Source of the DNA: Margaritifera margaritifera
Taxonomy: Eukaryota; Mollusca; Bivalvia; Unionida; Margaritiferidae
Direction of reading: 5' to 3'
DNA: 64,000 nucleotides
NCBI GenBank assembly: GCA_029931535.1
Contig: JAQPZY010001295.1
Location: forward strand, 1 to 64,000
Positions 38,720 to 51,207 of the stretch are shown here, piece after piece; within the stretch, counting starts at the first letter, position 1; every line of letters begins with the position of its first letter. The translations under genes and the position numbers were made by a program. The notes beneath the pieces were generated by a model. That model saw nothing but the letters and a program-made list of their open reading frames with translations, made no database searches and had not been told where the DNA came from.

Positions 38720-39790
38720 AGACAGAATATCAATCACAACTTGAATCTTATGCTCAAGGAGTACATTACAACCCCATTTCAATTCCACCATCAACATTTA
38801 ACATGTATTATACAGTCGATTGTATAATGTTTCTGAACCTATCAGGCATTATAAAATGAAGATCAAATATGGACTTGGAAAAGAGGGTAGTTGTCAAGAT
38901 AAAAAAAAATTTCCAAGAAGCAAATGCATACCTAGTTTGTGCTCTATCTGTAAACACAATAACCAAACCTTTGTAAAATCAAACAATTTAGAGACTGGTC
39001 CATACCAGCAACAGTGAAAATCTGACCAAATCATTTATTACAATTTTCAAAATCAATGTTCATGTGTTTGCATGATGACAAATATATTGCAAGACATCTT
39101 CATCAATCTAGAGCTCATCTAAGAGGGCTATATTTTCTCAAACAAAACTGGTTTTCTGAACAGATTGGTTTGGAGGTTTGGGAGTGAACTCCTTGAGCTT
39201 GAGAGTCTATGCATGTATTGAATCCTATCTGAATTATTTTTGTCTTGTCTGCAGTGTACCACAAGCAAGACATGGATTTGTAATAGAGAAAACACAAAAG
39301 AAAAAATACCTTCATCCAGACATGTTCAACCAATCTTTTTGCCCTTCACAGAGATTTTAAAGCATGTCTATTCTATACTCGAACTTTTAAGTTAAGAGAG
39401 TCAGAAAACCATTTGAAAAGAAATGACTAGAGACAGGCTGGCATAGTCTCACTGGTGAATTTATTGTAGGATAGTCAAAATTTGTCTCCTACTAATACTG
39501 AACTTCAATTGCTTTTGCTGCCATTGTTTACAGCATTTTCACCAATTTTCAGAAAATTTGGAAATATGACCCAAAGTTAAATGTGGAAAATAGACCAAAC
39601 ATATGGCATGTATAACCAATTAATAATCGTGCCATAACTAATGTGCATACAGTATCCTTCAATAAGGCATTTGTATTATATTTTTAATGTAATAATAACT
39701 CAAACTTCAAAACTGAATCTGCACCAGTACCAAATTTTGGTTGAAGTCTACTTTGTACTTTCTGTTTTCACAATGTCACAGATATTAGAG
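38621..39790 (-). repeat. Right unit 1 (partial, next to the palindrome centre)
   Basis: It starts at the inversion junction. It keeps the left-arm state GACCCACCTG (about 38640), where the other right units have GACCCAAGTG. It has private ACCCCATTTCAATTCCACC (about 38771), GAAGATCAAATATGG (about 38859) and a longer A run (about 38903), so it is a transitional copy. Confidence 0.9.
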
Positions 39791-39879
39791 CAGTGGTTCC
39801 CAAACCCCAGGTCACAACCATAATACTGGTACTGCATTTGGGCCGCAAAAGATTAATCATAAACGTTTGGAAACAACTG
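39791..39879 (-). mobile_element. hAT-like MITE copy R1 (89-bp form)
   Basis: Inverse orientation. The ends are CAGTGGTTCCCAAAC and GTTTGGAAACAACTG. Compared with the left-arm form it lacks 14 bp after GCAAAAGATT, which removes one GGGTTGC motif, and it has lost CpG sites (GGTCACAACC for GGTCGCAACC). The target duplication has decayed: TATTAGAG upstream and CATTAGAG downstream. Confidence 0.85.
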
Positions 39880-41679
39880 CATTAGAGTATTACATCAGGA
39901 CTGAGCTAGTTTTCCAAGTCATGCCGTGTATCCAAGTTATTGTTGTTGGAATTTTCAAACTTTTACTATATAAAACTATCAAACATTGCCTATTTTAAGG
40001 TCATCAAAATCTTCTTCATACCCCGAATAGGAAGCTGCTATAACCCCCAACAGTTTGATTTTGTCACATTTGTTTAAAAATCAGTGCCAGCCTGATACTC
40101 GAGCTCACAAACCCTCATATGCACATGAACTTTAAACCTGTAGAACCTCGAAGTTAAAGAAAATTGTCATTTGAGCAATTTGAACACAAAATTCAATGAC
40201 CGAATATTGTTACCGAATCATTATGAATTTTGAATCAATACTGTAATTAAGCAAATGCATCTTATTTAGAACCAAATTAATATGATGTAAAAAGGTAGGA
40301 GTTTATTACTTTATTGTGAATTTTGTCTCTGATTTTACATTGTTCCCAGAGTGTAGTGATTTGGACAAGTTTACATGAATGCATCTTTCTTTTATCTGAC
40401 TATAGATTCACATTCCCTAGATTTGTGACAACTGAAAATGTTCACTTTTAGAATACAATGGAAGCCAGTAATATGAATCAATGTAGAAAAAAGCCAAATG
40501 TTTTATATTTAGACATTGGTCAGACCCAAGTGAAAATACATATAGTAAACAAATACAAGATTGAAGTCATTTTTTCTATTCTTGCTATTAAAAATCAACC
40601 CAGACAGAATATCAATCACAACTTGAATCTTATGCTCAAGGAGTACATTACAAGCCCATTTTAACCGATTTCAAATCCAGAATCAACATTTAACATGTAT
40701 TATACACTCGATTGTATAATGTTTCTGTACCTATCAGGAATAATAAAATGAAGATGAAATATGGACTTGGAAAAGAGGGTAGTTGTCAAAATAAAAAAAT
40801 TCCAAGAAGCAAATGCATACCTACTTTGTGCTCTATCTGTAAACACAATAACCAAACCTTTGTAAAATCAAACAATTTAGAGACTGGTCCATACCAACAA
40901 CAGTGAAAATCTGACCAAATCCTGTATTACAATTTTCAAAATCAATGTTCATGTGTTTGTATGATGACAAATATATTGCAAGACATCTTCATCAATCTAG
41001 AGCTCATCTAAGAGGGCTATATTTTCTCAAACAAAACTGGTTTTCTGAACAGATTGGTTTGGAGGTTTGGGAGTGAACTCCTTGAGCTTGAGAGTCTACG
41101 TATGTATTGAATCCTATCTGAATTATTTTTGTCTTGTCTGCAGTGTACCACAAGCAAGACATGGATTTGTACTAGAGAAAACACAAAAGAAAAAATACCT
41201 TCATCCAGACATGTTCAACCAATCTTTTTGCCCTTCACAGAGATTTTAAAGCATGTCTATTCTATACTCGAACTTTTAAGTTAAGAGAGTTAGAAAACCA
41301 TTTGAAAAGAAATGACTAGAGACAGGCTGGCATAGTCTCACTGGTGAATTTATTGTAGGATAGTCAAAATTTGTCTCCTACTAATGCTGAACTTCAATTG
41401 CTTTTGCTGCCATTGTTTACAGCATTTTCACCAATTTTCAGAAAATTTGGAAATATGACCCAAAGTTAAATGTGGAAAATAGACCAAACATATGGCATGT
41501 ATGACCAATTAATAATCGTGCCAAAACTAATGTGCATACAGTATCCTTCAATAAGGCATTCATATTATATTTTTAATGTAATAATAAATCAAACTTCAAA
41601 ACTGAATCTGCACCAGGACCAAATTTTGGTTGAAGTCTACTTTGTACTTTCTGCTTTCACAATGTCACAGATATTAGAG
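39791..41679 (-). repeat. Right unit 2
   Basis: Full unit, 1,889 bp. It has private GACCGAATATTG (about 40198), CTTATTTAGAACC (about 40261), and GTCTCTGATTTTACATTG preceded by GTGAATTTT. Confidence 0.92.
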
Positions 41680-41768
41680 CAGTGGTTCCCAAACCCCAGG
41701 TCACAACCATAATACTGGTACTGCATTTGGGCCGCAAAAGATTAATCATAAACGTTTGGAAACAACTG
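41680..41768 (-). mobile_element. hAT-like MITE copy R2
   Basis: 89 bp, same as R1. The flanking octamers are at 41672-41679 and 41769-41776. Confidence 0.85.
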
Positions 41769-43568
41769 CATTAGAGTATTACATCAGGACTGAGCTAGTT
41801 TTCCAAGTCATGCCGTTTATCCAAGTTATTGTTGTTGGAATTTTCAAACTTTTACTATATAAAACTATCAAACATTGCCTATTTTAAGGTCATCAAAATC
41901 TTCTTCATACCCCGAATAGGAAGCTGTTATAACCCCCAACAGTTTGATTTTGTCACATTTGTTTAAAAATCAGTGCCAGCCTGATACTCGAGCTCACAAA
42001 CCCTCATATGCACATGAACTTTAAACCTGTAGTACCTCGAAGTTAAAGAAAATTGTCATTTGAGCAATTTGAACACAAAATTCAATGACCAAATATTGTT
42101 ACCGAATCATTATGAATTTTGAATCAATACTGTAATTAAGCAAATGCATCTTATTAGAACCAAATTAATATGATGTAAAAAGATAGGAGTTTATCACTTT
42201 ATTGGGAACTTTGTATCGGATTTTACATTGTTCCCAGAGTGTAGTGATTTGGACAAGTTTACATGAATGCATCTTTCTTTTATCTGACTATAGATTCACA
42301 TTCCCTAGATTTTTGACAACTGAAAATGTTCACTTTTAGAATATAATGGAAGCCAGTAATATGAATCAATGTAGAAAAAAGCCAAATGTTTTATATTTAG
42401 ACATTGGTCAGACCCAAGTGAAAATACATATAGTAAACAAATACAAGATTGAAGTCATTTTTTCTATTCTTGCTATTAAAAATCAACCCAGACAGAATAT
42501 CAATCACAACTTGAATCTTATGCTCAAGGAGTACATTACAAGCCCATTTCAACCGATTTCAAATCAAGCATCAACATTTAACATGTATTATACAGTCGAG
42601 TGTATAATGTTTCTGAACCTATCAGGAATAATAAAATGAAGATGAAATATGGACTTGGAAAAGAGGGTAGTTGTCAAAATAAAAAAATTCCAAGAAGCAA
42701 ATGCATACCTACTTTGTGCTCTATCTGTAAACACAATAACCAAACCTTTGTAAAATCAAACAATTTAGAGACTGGTCCATACCAGCAACAGTGAAAATCT
42801 GACCAAATCCTTTATTACAATTTTCAAAATCAATCTTCATGTGTTTGCATGATGACAAATATATTGCAAGACATCTTCATCAATCTAGAGCTCATCTAAG
42901 AGGGCTATATTTTCTAAAACAAAACCGGTCTTCTGAACAGATTGGTTTGGAGGTTTTGGAGTGAACTCCTTGAGCTTGAGAGTCTACGTATGTATTGAAT
43001 CCCATCTGAATTATTTTTGTCTTCTCTGCAGTGTACCACAAGCAAGACATGGATTTTTAATAGAGAAAACACAAAAGAAAAAATACCTTCATCCAGACAT
43101 GTTCAACCAATCTTTTTGCCCTTCACAGAGATTTTAAAGCATGTCTATTCTATACTCGAACTTTTAAGATAAGAGAGTTAGAAAACCATTTGCAAAGAAA
43201 TGACTAGAGACAGGCTGGCATAGTCTCACTGGTGAATTTATTGTAGGATAGTCAAAATTTGTCTCCTACTAATGCTGAACTTCAGTTGCTTTGCAGCCAT
43301 TGTTTACAGCATTTTCACCAATTTTCAGAAAATTTGGAAATATCTGACCCAAAATTAAATGTGGAAAATAGACCAAACATATGGCATGTATAACCAATTA
43401 ATAATCGTGCCAAAACTAATGTGCATACAGTATCCTTCAATAAGGCATTTATATTATATTTTTAATGTAATAATAAATCAAACCTCAAAACTGAATCTGC
43501 ACCAGGACCAAATTTTGGTTGAAGTCTACTTTGTACTTTCTGCTTTTACAATGTCACAGATATTAGAG
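41680..43568 (-). repeat. Right unit 3
   Basis: Full unit, 1,889 bp, the most left-like of the right arm. It keeps AAATATCTGACCC (about 43338), where the other full right units lack CT. It also has CCATTTGCAAAG (about 43187), CATTTCAACCGATTTC, and private AAACAAAACCGGTCTTCTG (about 42917). Confidence 0.92.
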
Positions 43569-43657
43569 CAGTGGTTCCCAAACCCCAGGTCACAACCATA
43601 ATACTGGTACTGCATTTGGGCCGCAAAAGATTAATCATAAACGTTTGGAAACAACTG
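43569..43657 (-). mobile_element. hAT-like MITE copy R3
   Basis: 89 bp, right-arm consensus. Confidence 0.85.
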
Positions 43658-45455
43658 CATTAGAGTATTACATCAGGACTGAGCTAGTTTTCCAAGTCAT
43701 GCCGTTTATCCAAGTTATTGTTGTTGGAATTTTCAAACTTTTACTATATAAAACTATCAAACATTGCCTATTTTAAGGTCATCAAAATCTTCTTCATACC
43801 CCGAATAGGAAGCTGCTATAACCCCCAACAGTTTGATTTTGTCACATTTGTTTAAAAATCAGTGCCAGCCTGATACTCGAGCTCACAAACCCTCATATGC
43901 ACATGAACTTTAAACCTGTAGTACCTCGAAGTTAAAGAAAATTGTCATTTGAGCAATTTGAACACAAAATTCAATGACCAAATATTGTTACCGAATCATT
44001 ATGAATTTTGAATCAATACTGTAATTAAGCAAATGCATCTTATTAGAACCAAATTAATATGATGTAAAAAGGTAGGTGTTTATTACTTTATTGTGAATTT
44101 TGTATCTGATTTGACATTGTTCCCAGAGTGTAGTGATTTGGACAAGTTTACATGAATGCATCTTTCTTTTATCTGACTATAGATTCACATTCCCTAGATT
44201 TGTGACAACTGAAAATGTTCACTTTTAGAATACAATGGAAGCCAGTTATATGAATCAATGTAGAAAAAAAGCCAAATTTTATATATTTAGACATTGGTCA
44301 GACCCAAGTGAAAATACATATAGTAAACAAATACAAGATTGAAGTCATTTTTTCTATTCTTGCTATTAAAAATCAACCCAGACAGAATATCAATCACAAC
44401 TTGAATCTTATGCTCAAGGAGTACATTACAAGCCCATTTTAACCAATTTCAAATCCAGAATCAACATTTAACATGTATTATACACTCGATTGTATAATGT
44501 TTCTGTACCTATCAGGCATAATAAAATGAAGATGAAATATGGACTTGGAAAAGAGGGTAGTTGTCAAAATAAAAAAATTCCAAGAAGCAAATGCATACCT
44601 ACTTTGTGCTCTATCTGTAAACACAATAACCAAACCTTTGTAAAATCAAACAATTTAGAGACTGGTCCATACCAACAACAGTGAAAATCTGACCAAATCC
44701 TGTATTACAATTTTCAAAATCAATGTTCATGTGTTTGCATGATGACAAATATATTGCAAGATATCTTCATCAATCTAGAGCTCATCTAAGAGGGCTATAT
44801 TTTCTCAAACAAAACTGGTTTTCTGAACAGATTGGTTTGGAGGTTTGGGAGTGAACTCCTTGAGCTTGAGAGTCTACGTATGTATTGAATCCTATCTGAA
44901 TTATTTTTGTCTTGTCTGCAGTGTACCACAAGCAAGACATGGATTTGTAATAGAGAAAATACAAAAGAAAAATACCTTCATCCAGACATGTTCAACCAAT
45001 CTTTTTGCCCTTCACAGAGATTTTAAAGCATGTCTATTCTATACTCGAACTTTTAAGTTAAGAGAGTTAGAAAACCATTTGAAAAGAAATGACTAGAGAC
45101 AGGCTGCCATAGTCTCACTGGTGAATTTATTGTAGGATAGTCAAAATTTGTCTCCTACTAATGCTGAACTTCAATTGCTTTTGCTGCCATTGTTTACAGC
45201 ATTTTCACCAATTTTCAGAAAATTGGAAATATGACCCAAAGTTAAATGTGGAAAATAGACCAAACATATGGCATGTATGACCAATTAATAATCGTGCCAA
45301 AACTAATGTGCATACAGTATCCTTCAATAAGGCATTCATATTATATTTTTAATGTAATAATAAATCAAACTTCAAAACTGAATCTGCACCAGGACCAAAT
45401 TTTGGTTGAAGTCTACTTTGTACTTTCTGCTTTTACAATGTCACAGATATTAGAG
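43569..45455 (-). repeat. Right unit 4
   Basis: Full unit, 1,887 bp. It has private GATTTGACATTG (about 44108), GCCAGTTATATG (about 44241), CAAATTTTATATATTTAG (about 44272), and one G fewer in AGAAAATTGGAAAT (about 45217). Confidence 0.92.
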
Positions 45456-45543
45456 CAGTGGTTCCCAAACCAAAGGTCACAACCATAATACTGGTACTGC
45501 ATTTGGGCGCAAAAGATTAATCATAAACGTTTGGAAACAACTG
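45456..45543 (-). mobile_element. hAT-like MITE copy R4
   Basis: 88 bp. It has CCCAAACCAAAGGTCAC for CCCAAACCCCAGGTCAC, and GGGCGCAAAAG with one C fewer. Confidence 0.85.
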
Positions 45544-47342
45544 CATTAGAGTATTACATCAGGACTGAGCTAGTTTTCCAAGTCATGCCGTTTATCCAAG
45601 TTATTGTTGTTGGAATTTTCAAACTTTTACTATATAAAACTATCAAACATTGCCTATTTTAAGGTCATCAAAATCTTCTTCATACCCCGAATAGGAAGCT
45701 GCTATAACCCCCAACAGTTTGATTTTGTCACATTTGTTTAAAAATCAGTGCCAGCCTGATACTCGAGCTCACAAACCCTCATATGCACATGAACTTTAAA
45801 CCTGTAGAACCTCGAAGTTAAAGAAAATTGTCATTTGAGCAATTTGAACACAAAATTCAATGACCAAATATTGTTACCGAATCATTATGAATTTTGAATC
45901 AATACTGTAATTAAGCAAATGCATCTTATTAGAACCAAATTAATATGATGTAAAAAGGTAGGTGTTTATTACTTTATTGTGAATTTTGTATCGGATTTTA
46001 CATTGTTCCCAGAGTGTAGTGCTTTGGACAAGTTTACATGAATGCATCTTTCTTTTATCTGACTATAGATTCACATTCCCTAGATTTTTGACAACTGAAA
46101 ATGTTCACTTTTAGAATATAATGGAAGCCAGTAATATGAATCAATGTAGAAAAAAGCCAAATGTTTTATATTTAGACATTGGTCAGACCCAAGTGAAAAT
46201 ACATATAGTAAACAAATACAAGATTGAAGTCATTTTTTCTATTCTTGCTATTAAAAATCAACCCAGACAGAATATCAATCACAACTTGAATCTTATGCTC
46301 AAGGAGTACATTACAAGCCCATTTTAACCAATTTCAAATCCAGAATCAACATTTAACATGTATTATACACTCGATTGTATAATGTTTCTGTACCTATCAG
46401 GCATAATAAAATGAAGATGAAATATGGACTTGGAAAAGAGGGTAGTTGTCAAATTAAAAAAATTCCAAGAAGCAAATGCATACCTACTTTGTGTTCTATC
46501 TGTAAACACAATAACCAAACCTTTGTAAAATCAAACAATTTAGAGACTGGTCCATACCAACAACAGTGAAAATCTGACCAAATCCTGTATTACAATTTTC
46601 AAAATCAATGTTCATGTGTTTGTATGATGACAAATATATTGCAAGACATCTTCATCAATCTAGAGCTCATCTAAGAGGGCTATATTTTCTCAAACAAAAC
46701 TGGTTTTCTGAACAGATTGGTTTGGAGGTTTGGGAGTGAACTCCTTGAGCTTGAGAGTCTACGTATGTATTGAATCCTATCTGAATTATTTTTGTCTTGT
46801 CTGCAGTGTACCACAAGCAAGACATGGATTTGTAATAGAGAAAACACAAAAGAAAAAATACCTTCATCCAGACATGTTCAACCAATCTTTTAGCCCTTCA
46901 CAGAGATTTTAAAGCATGTCTATTCTATACTCGAACTTTTAAGTTAAGAGAGTCAGAAAACCATTTGAAAAGAAATGACTAGAGACAGGCTGGCATAGTC
47001 TCACTGGTGAATTTATTGTAGGATAGTCAAAATTTGTCTCCTACTAATGCTGAACTTCAATTGCTTTTGCTGCCATTGTTTACAGCATTTTCACCAATTT
47101 TCAGAAAATTTGGAAATATGACCCAAAGTTAAATGTGGAAAATAGACCAAACATATGGCATGTATGACCAATTAATAATCGTGCCAAAACTAATGTGCAT
47201 ACAGTATCCTTCAATAAGGCATTCATATTATATTTTTAATGTAATAATAAATCAAACTTCAAAACTGAATCTGCACCAGGACCAAATTTTGGTTGAAGTC
47301 TACTTTGTACTTTCTGCTTTCACAATGTCACAGATATTAGAG
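45456..47342 (-). repeat. Right unit 5
   Basis: Full unit, 1,887 bp. It has CTGTAGAACCTCG (about 45802), shared with unit 2, and CAAATTAAAAAAATTCC (about 46450), shared with unit 7. Confidence 0.92.
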
Positions 47343-47431
47343 CAGTGGTTCCCAAACCCCAGGTCACAACCATAATACTGGTACTGCATTTGGGCCGCAA
47401 AAGATTAATCATAAACGTTTGGAAACAACTG
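47343..47431 (-). mobile_element. hAT-like MITE copy R5
   Basis: 89 bp, right-arm consensus. Confidence 0.85.
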
Positions 47432-49230
47432 CATTAGAGTATTACATCAGGACTGAGCTAGTTTTCCAAGTCATGCCGTTTATCCAAGTTATTGTTGTTG
47501 GAATTTTCAAACTTTTACTATATAAAACTATCAAACATTGCCTATTTTAAGGTCATCAAAATCTTCTTCATACCCCGAATAGGAAGCTGTTATAACCCCC
47601 AACAGTTTGATTTTGTCACATTTGTTTAAAAATCAGTGCCAGCCTGATACTCGAGCTCACAAACCCTCATATGCACATGAACTTTAAACCTGTAGTACCT
47701 CGAAGTTAAAGAAAATTGTCATTTGAGCAATTTGAACACAAAATTCAATGACCAAATATTGTTACCGAATCATTATGAATTTTGAATCAATACTGTAATT
47801 AAGCAAATGCATCTTATTAGAACCAAATTAATATGATGTAAAAAGGTTGGAGTTTATCACCTTATTGGGAACCTTGTATCGGATTTTACATTGTTCCCAG
47901 AGTGTAGTGATTTGGACAAGTTTACATGAATGCATCTTTCTTTTATCTGACTATAGATTCACATTCCCTAGATTTTTGACAACTGAAAATGTTCACTTTT
48001 AGAATATAATGGAAGCCAGTAATATGAATCAATGTAGAAAAAAGCCAAATGTTTTATATTTAGACATTGGTCAGACCCAAGTGAAAATACATATAGTAAA
48101 CAAATACAAGATTGAAGTCATTTTTTCTATTCTTGCTATTAAAAATCAACCCAGACAGAATATCAATCACAACTTGAATCTTATGCTCAAGGAGTACATT
48201 ACAAGCCCATTTTAACCGATTTCAAATCCAGAATCAACATTTAACATGTATTATACACTCGATTGTATAATGTTTCTGTACCTATCAGGAATAATAAAAT
48301 GAAGATGAAATATGGACTTGGAAAAGAGGGTAGTTGTCAAAATAAAAAAATTCCAAGAAGCAAATGCATACCTACTTTGTGCTCTATCTGTAAACACAAT
48401 AACCAAACCTTTGTAAAATCAAACAATTTAGAGACTGGTCCATACCAACAACAGTGAAAATCTGACCAAATCCTGTATTACAATTTTCAAAATCAATGTT
48501 CATGTGTTTGTATGATGACAAATATATTGCAAGACATCTTCATCAATCTAGAGCTCATCTAAGAGGACTATATTTTTTCAAACAAAACTGGTTTTCTGAA
48601 CAGATTGGTTTGGAGGTTTGGGAGTGAACTCCTTGAGCTTGAGAGTCTAAGTATGTATTGAATCCCATCTGAATTATTTTTGTCTTCTCTGCAGTGTACC
48701 ACAAGCAAGACATGGATTTGTAATAGAGAAAACACAAAAGAAAAAATACCTTCATCCAGACATGTTCAACCAATCTTTTTGCCCTTCACAGAGATTTTAA
48801 AGCATGTCTATTCTATACTCGAACTTTTAAGTTAAGAGAGTTAGAAAACCATTTGAAAAGAAATGACTAGAGACAGGCTGGCATAGTCTCACTGGTGAAT
48901 TTATTGTAGGATAGTCAAAATTTGTCTCCTACTAATGCTGAACTTCAATTGCTTTTGCTGCCATTGTTTACAGCATTTTCACCAATTTTCAGAAAATTTG
49001 GAAATATGACCCAAAGTTAAATGTGGAAAATAGACCAAACATATGGCATGTATGACCAATTAATAATCGTGCCAAAACTAATGTGCATACAGTATCCTTC
49101 AATAAGGCATTCATATTATATTTTTAATGTAATAATAAATCAAACTTCAAAACTGAATCTGCACCAGGACCAAATTTTGGTTGAAGTCTACTTTGTACTT
49201 TCTGCTTTCACAATGTCACAGATATTAGAG
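47343..49230 (-). repeat. Right unit 6
   Basis: Full unit, 1,888 bp. It has private AAAGGTTGGAGTTTATCACC (about 47842), GGAACCTTGTATCGG (about 47868) and GAGTCTAAGTATG (about 48641). Confidence 0.92.
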
Positions 49231-49319
49231 CAGTGGTTCCCAAACCCCAGGTCACAACCATAATACTGGTACTGCATTTGGGCCGCAAAAGATTAATCAT
49301 AAACGTTTGGAAACAACTG
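49231..49319 (-). mobile_element. hAT-like MITE copy R6
   Basis: 89 bp, right-arm consensus. Confidence 0.85.
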
Positions 49320-51118
49320 CATTAGAGTATTACATCAGGACTGAGCTAGTTTTCCAAGTCATGCCGTTTATCCAAGTTATTGTTGTTGGAATTTTCAAAC
49401 TTTTACTATATAAAACTATCAAACATTGCCTATTTTAAGGTCATCAAAATCTTCTTCATACCCCGAATAGGAAGCTGTTATAACCCCCAACAGTTTGATT
49501 TTGTCACATTTGTTTAAAAATCAGTGCCAGCCTGATACTCGAGCTCACAAACCCTCATATGCACATGAACTTTAAACCTGTAGCACCTCTAAGTTAAAGA
49601 AAATTGTCATTTGAGCAATTTGAACACAAAATTCAATGACCAAATATTGTTACCGAATCATTATGAATTTTGAATCAATACTGTAATTAAGCAAATGCAT
49701 CTTATTAGAACCAAATTAATATGATGTAAAAAGATAGGAGTTTATCACTTTATTGTGAACTTTGTATCTGATTTTACATTGTTCCCAGAGTGTAGTGCTT
49801 TGGACAAGTTTACATGAATGCATCTTTCTTTTATCTGACTATAGATTCACATTCCCTAGATTTTTGACAACTGAAAATGTTCACTTTTAGAATATAATGG
49901 AAGCCAGTAATATGAATCAATGTAGAAAAAAGCCAAATGTTTTATATTTAGACATTGGTCAGACCCAAGTGAAAATACATATAGTAAACAAATACAAGAT
50001 TGAAGTCATTTTTTCTATTCTTGCTATTAAAAATCAACCCAGACAGAATATCAATCACAACTTGAATCTTATGCTCAAGGAGTACATTACAAGCCCATTT
50101 TAACCGATTTCAAATCCAGAATCAACATTTAACATGTATTATACACTCGATTGTATAATGTTTCTGTACCTATCAGGCATAATAAAATGAAGATGAAATA
50201 TGGACTTGGAAAAGAGGGTAGTTGTCAAATTAAAAAAATTCCAAGAAGCAAATGCATACCTACTTTGTGTTCTATCTGTAAACACAATAACCAAACCTTT
50301 GTAAAATCAAACAATTTAGAGACTGGTCCATACCAACAACAGTGAAAATCTGACCAAATCCTGTATTACAATTTTCAAAATCAATGTTCATGTGTTTGCA
50401 TGATGACAAATATATTGCAAGACATCTTCATCAATCTAGAGCTCATCTAAGAGGGCTATATTTTCTCAAACAAAACTGGTTTTCTGAACAGATTGGTTTG
50501 GAGGTTTGGGAGTGAACTCCTTGAGCTTGAGAGTCTTTGTATGTATTGAATCCTATCTGAATTATTTTTGTCTTGTCTGCAGTGTACCACAAGCAAGACA
50601 TGGATTTGTAATAGAGAAAACACAAAAGAAAAAATACCTTCATCCAGACATGTTCAACCAATCTTTTTGCCCTTCACAGAGATTTTAAAGCAGGTCTATT
50701 CTATACTCGAACTTTTAAGTTAAGAGAGTCCGAAAAAAATTTGAAAAGAAATGACTAGAGACAGGCTGGCATAGTCTCACTGGTGAATTTATTGTAGGAT
50801 AGTCAAAATTTGTCTCCTACTAATACTGAACTTCAATTGCTTTTGCTGCCATTGTTTACAGCATTTTCACCAATTTTCAGAAAATTTGGAAATATGACCC
50901 AAAGTTAAATGTGGAAAATAGACCAAACATATGGCATGTATGACCAATTAATAATCGTGCCAAAACTAATGTGCATACAGTATCCTTCAATAAGGCATTC
51001 ATATTATATTTTTAATGTAATAATAAATCAAACTTCAAAACTGAATCTGCACCAGGACCAAATTTTGGTTGAAGTCTACTTTGTACTTTCTGCTTTCACA
51101 ATGTCACAGATATTAGAG
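49231..51118 (-). repeat. Right unit 7
   Basis: Full unit, 1,888 bp. It has private TAGCACCTCTAAG (about 49581), GAGTCTTTGTATG (about 50531) and CCGAAAAAAATTTG (about 50730). Confidence 0.92.
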
Positions 51119-51207
51119 CAGTGGTTCCCAAACCCCAGGTCACAACCATAATACTGGTACTGCATTTGGGCCGCAAAAGATCAATCATAAACGTTTGGAA
51201 ACAACTG
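51119..51207 (-). mobile_element. hAT-like MITE copy R7
   Basis: 89 bp. It has AAAAGATCAATC for AAAAGATTAATC. Confidence 0.85.

Noticed and set aside
38000..39300. The palindrome as a chimeric-read or assembly artefact
   Set aside because: A fold-back artefact would give identical arms. Here the arms differ by fixed indels, unit length and many substitutions. The exact copy number may still be wrong, because near-identical units are prone to collapse.
41067..41249. A splice-acceptor-like TTTTTGTCTTGTCTGCAG followed by an open frame, once per unit
   Set aside because: There is no partner donor, no recognisable protein and no conservation beyond that of the repeat itself. It is kept only as a side note in the 367-bp block.
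42346..42639. A 97-codon frame in the right arm, and a similar one in two left units
   Set aside because: In most right units it stops after 68 codons and in most left units the poly(A) tract disrupts it. The sequence has no family resemblance.
43730..43760. TATA-like CTATATAAAAC in each unit as a promoter
   Set aside because: TATA-like words are expected by chance in sequence this AT-rich, and nothing downstream looks transcribed or coding.
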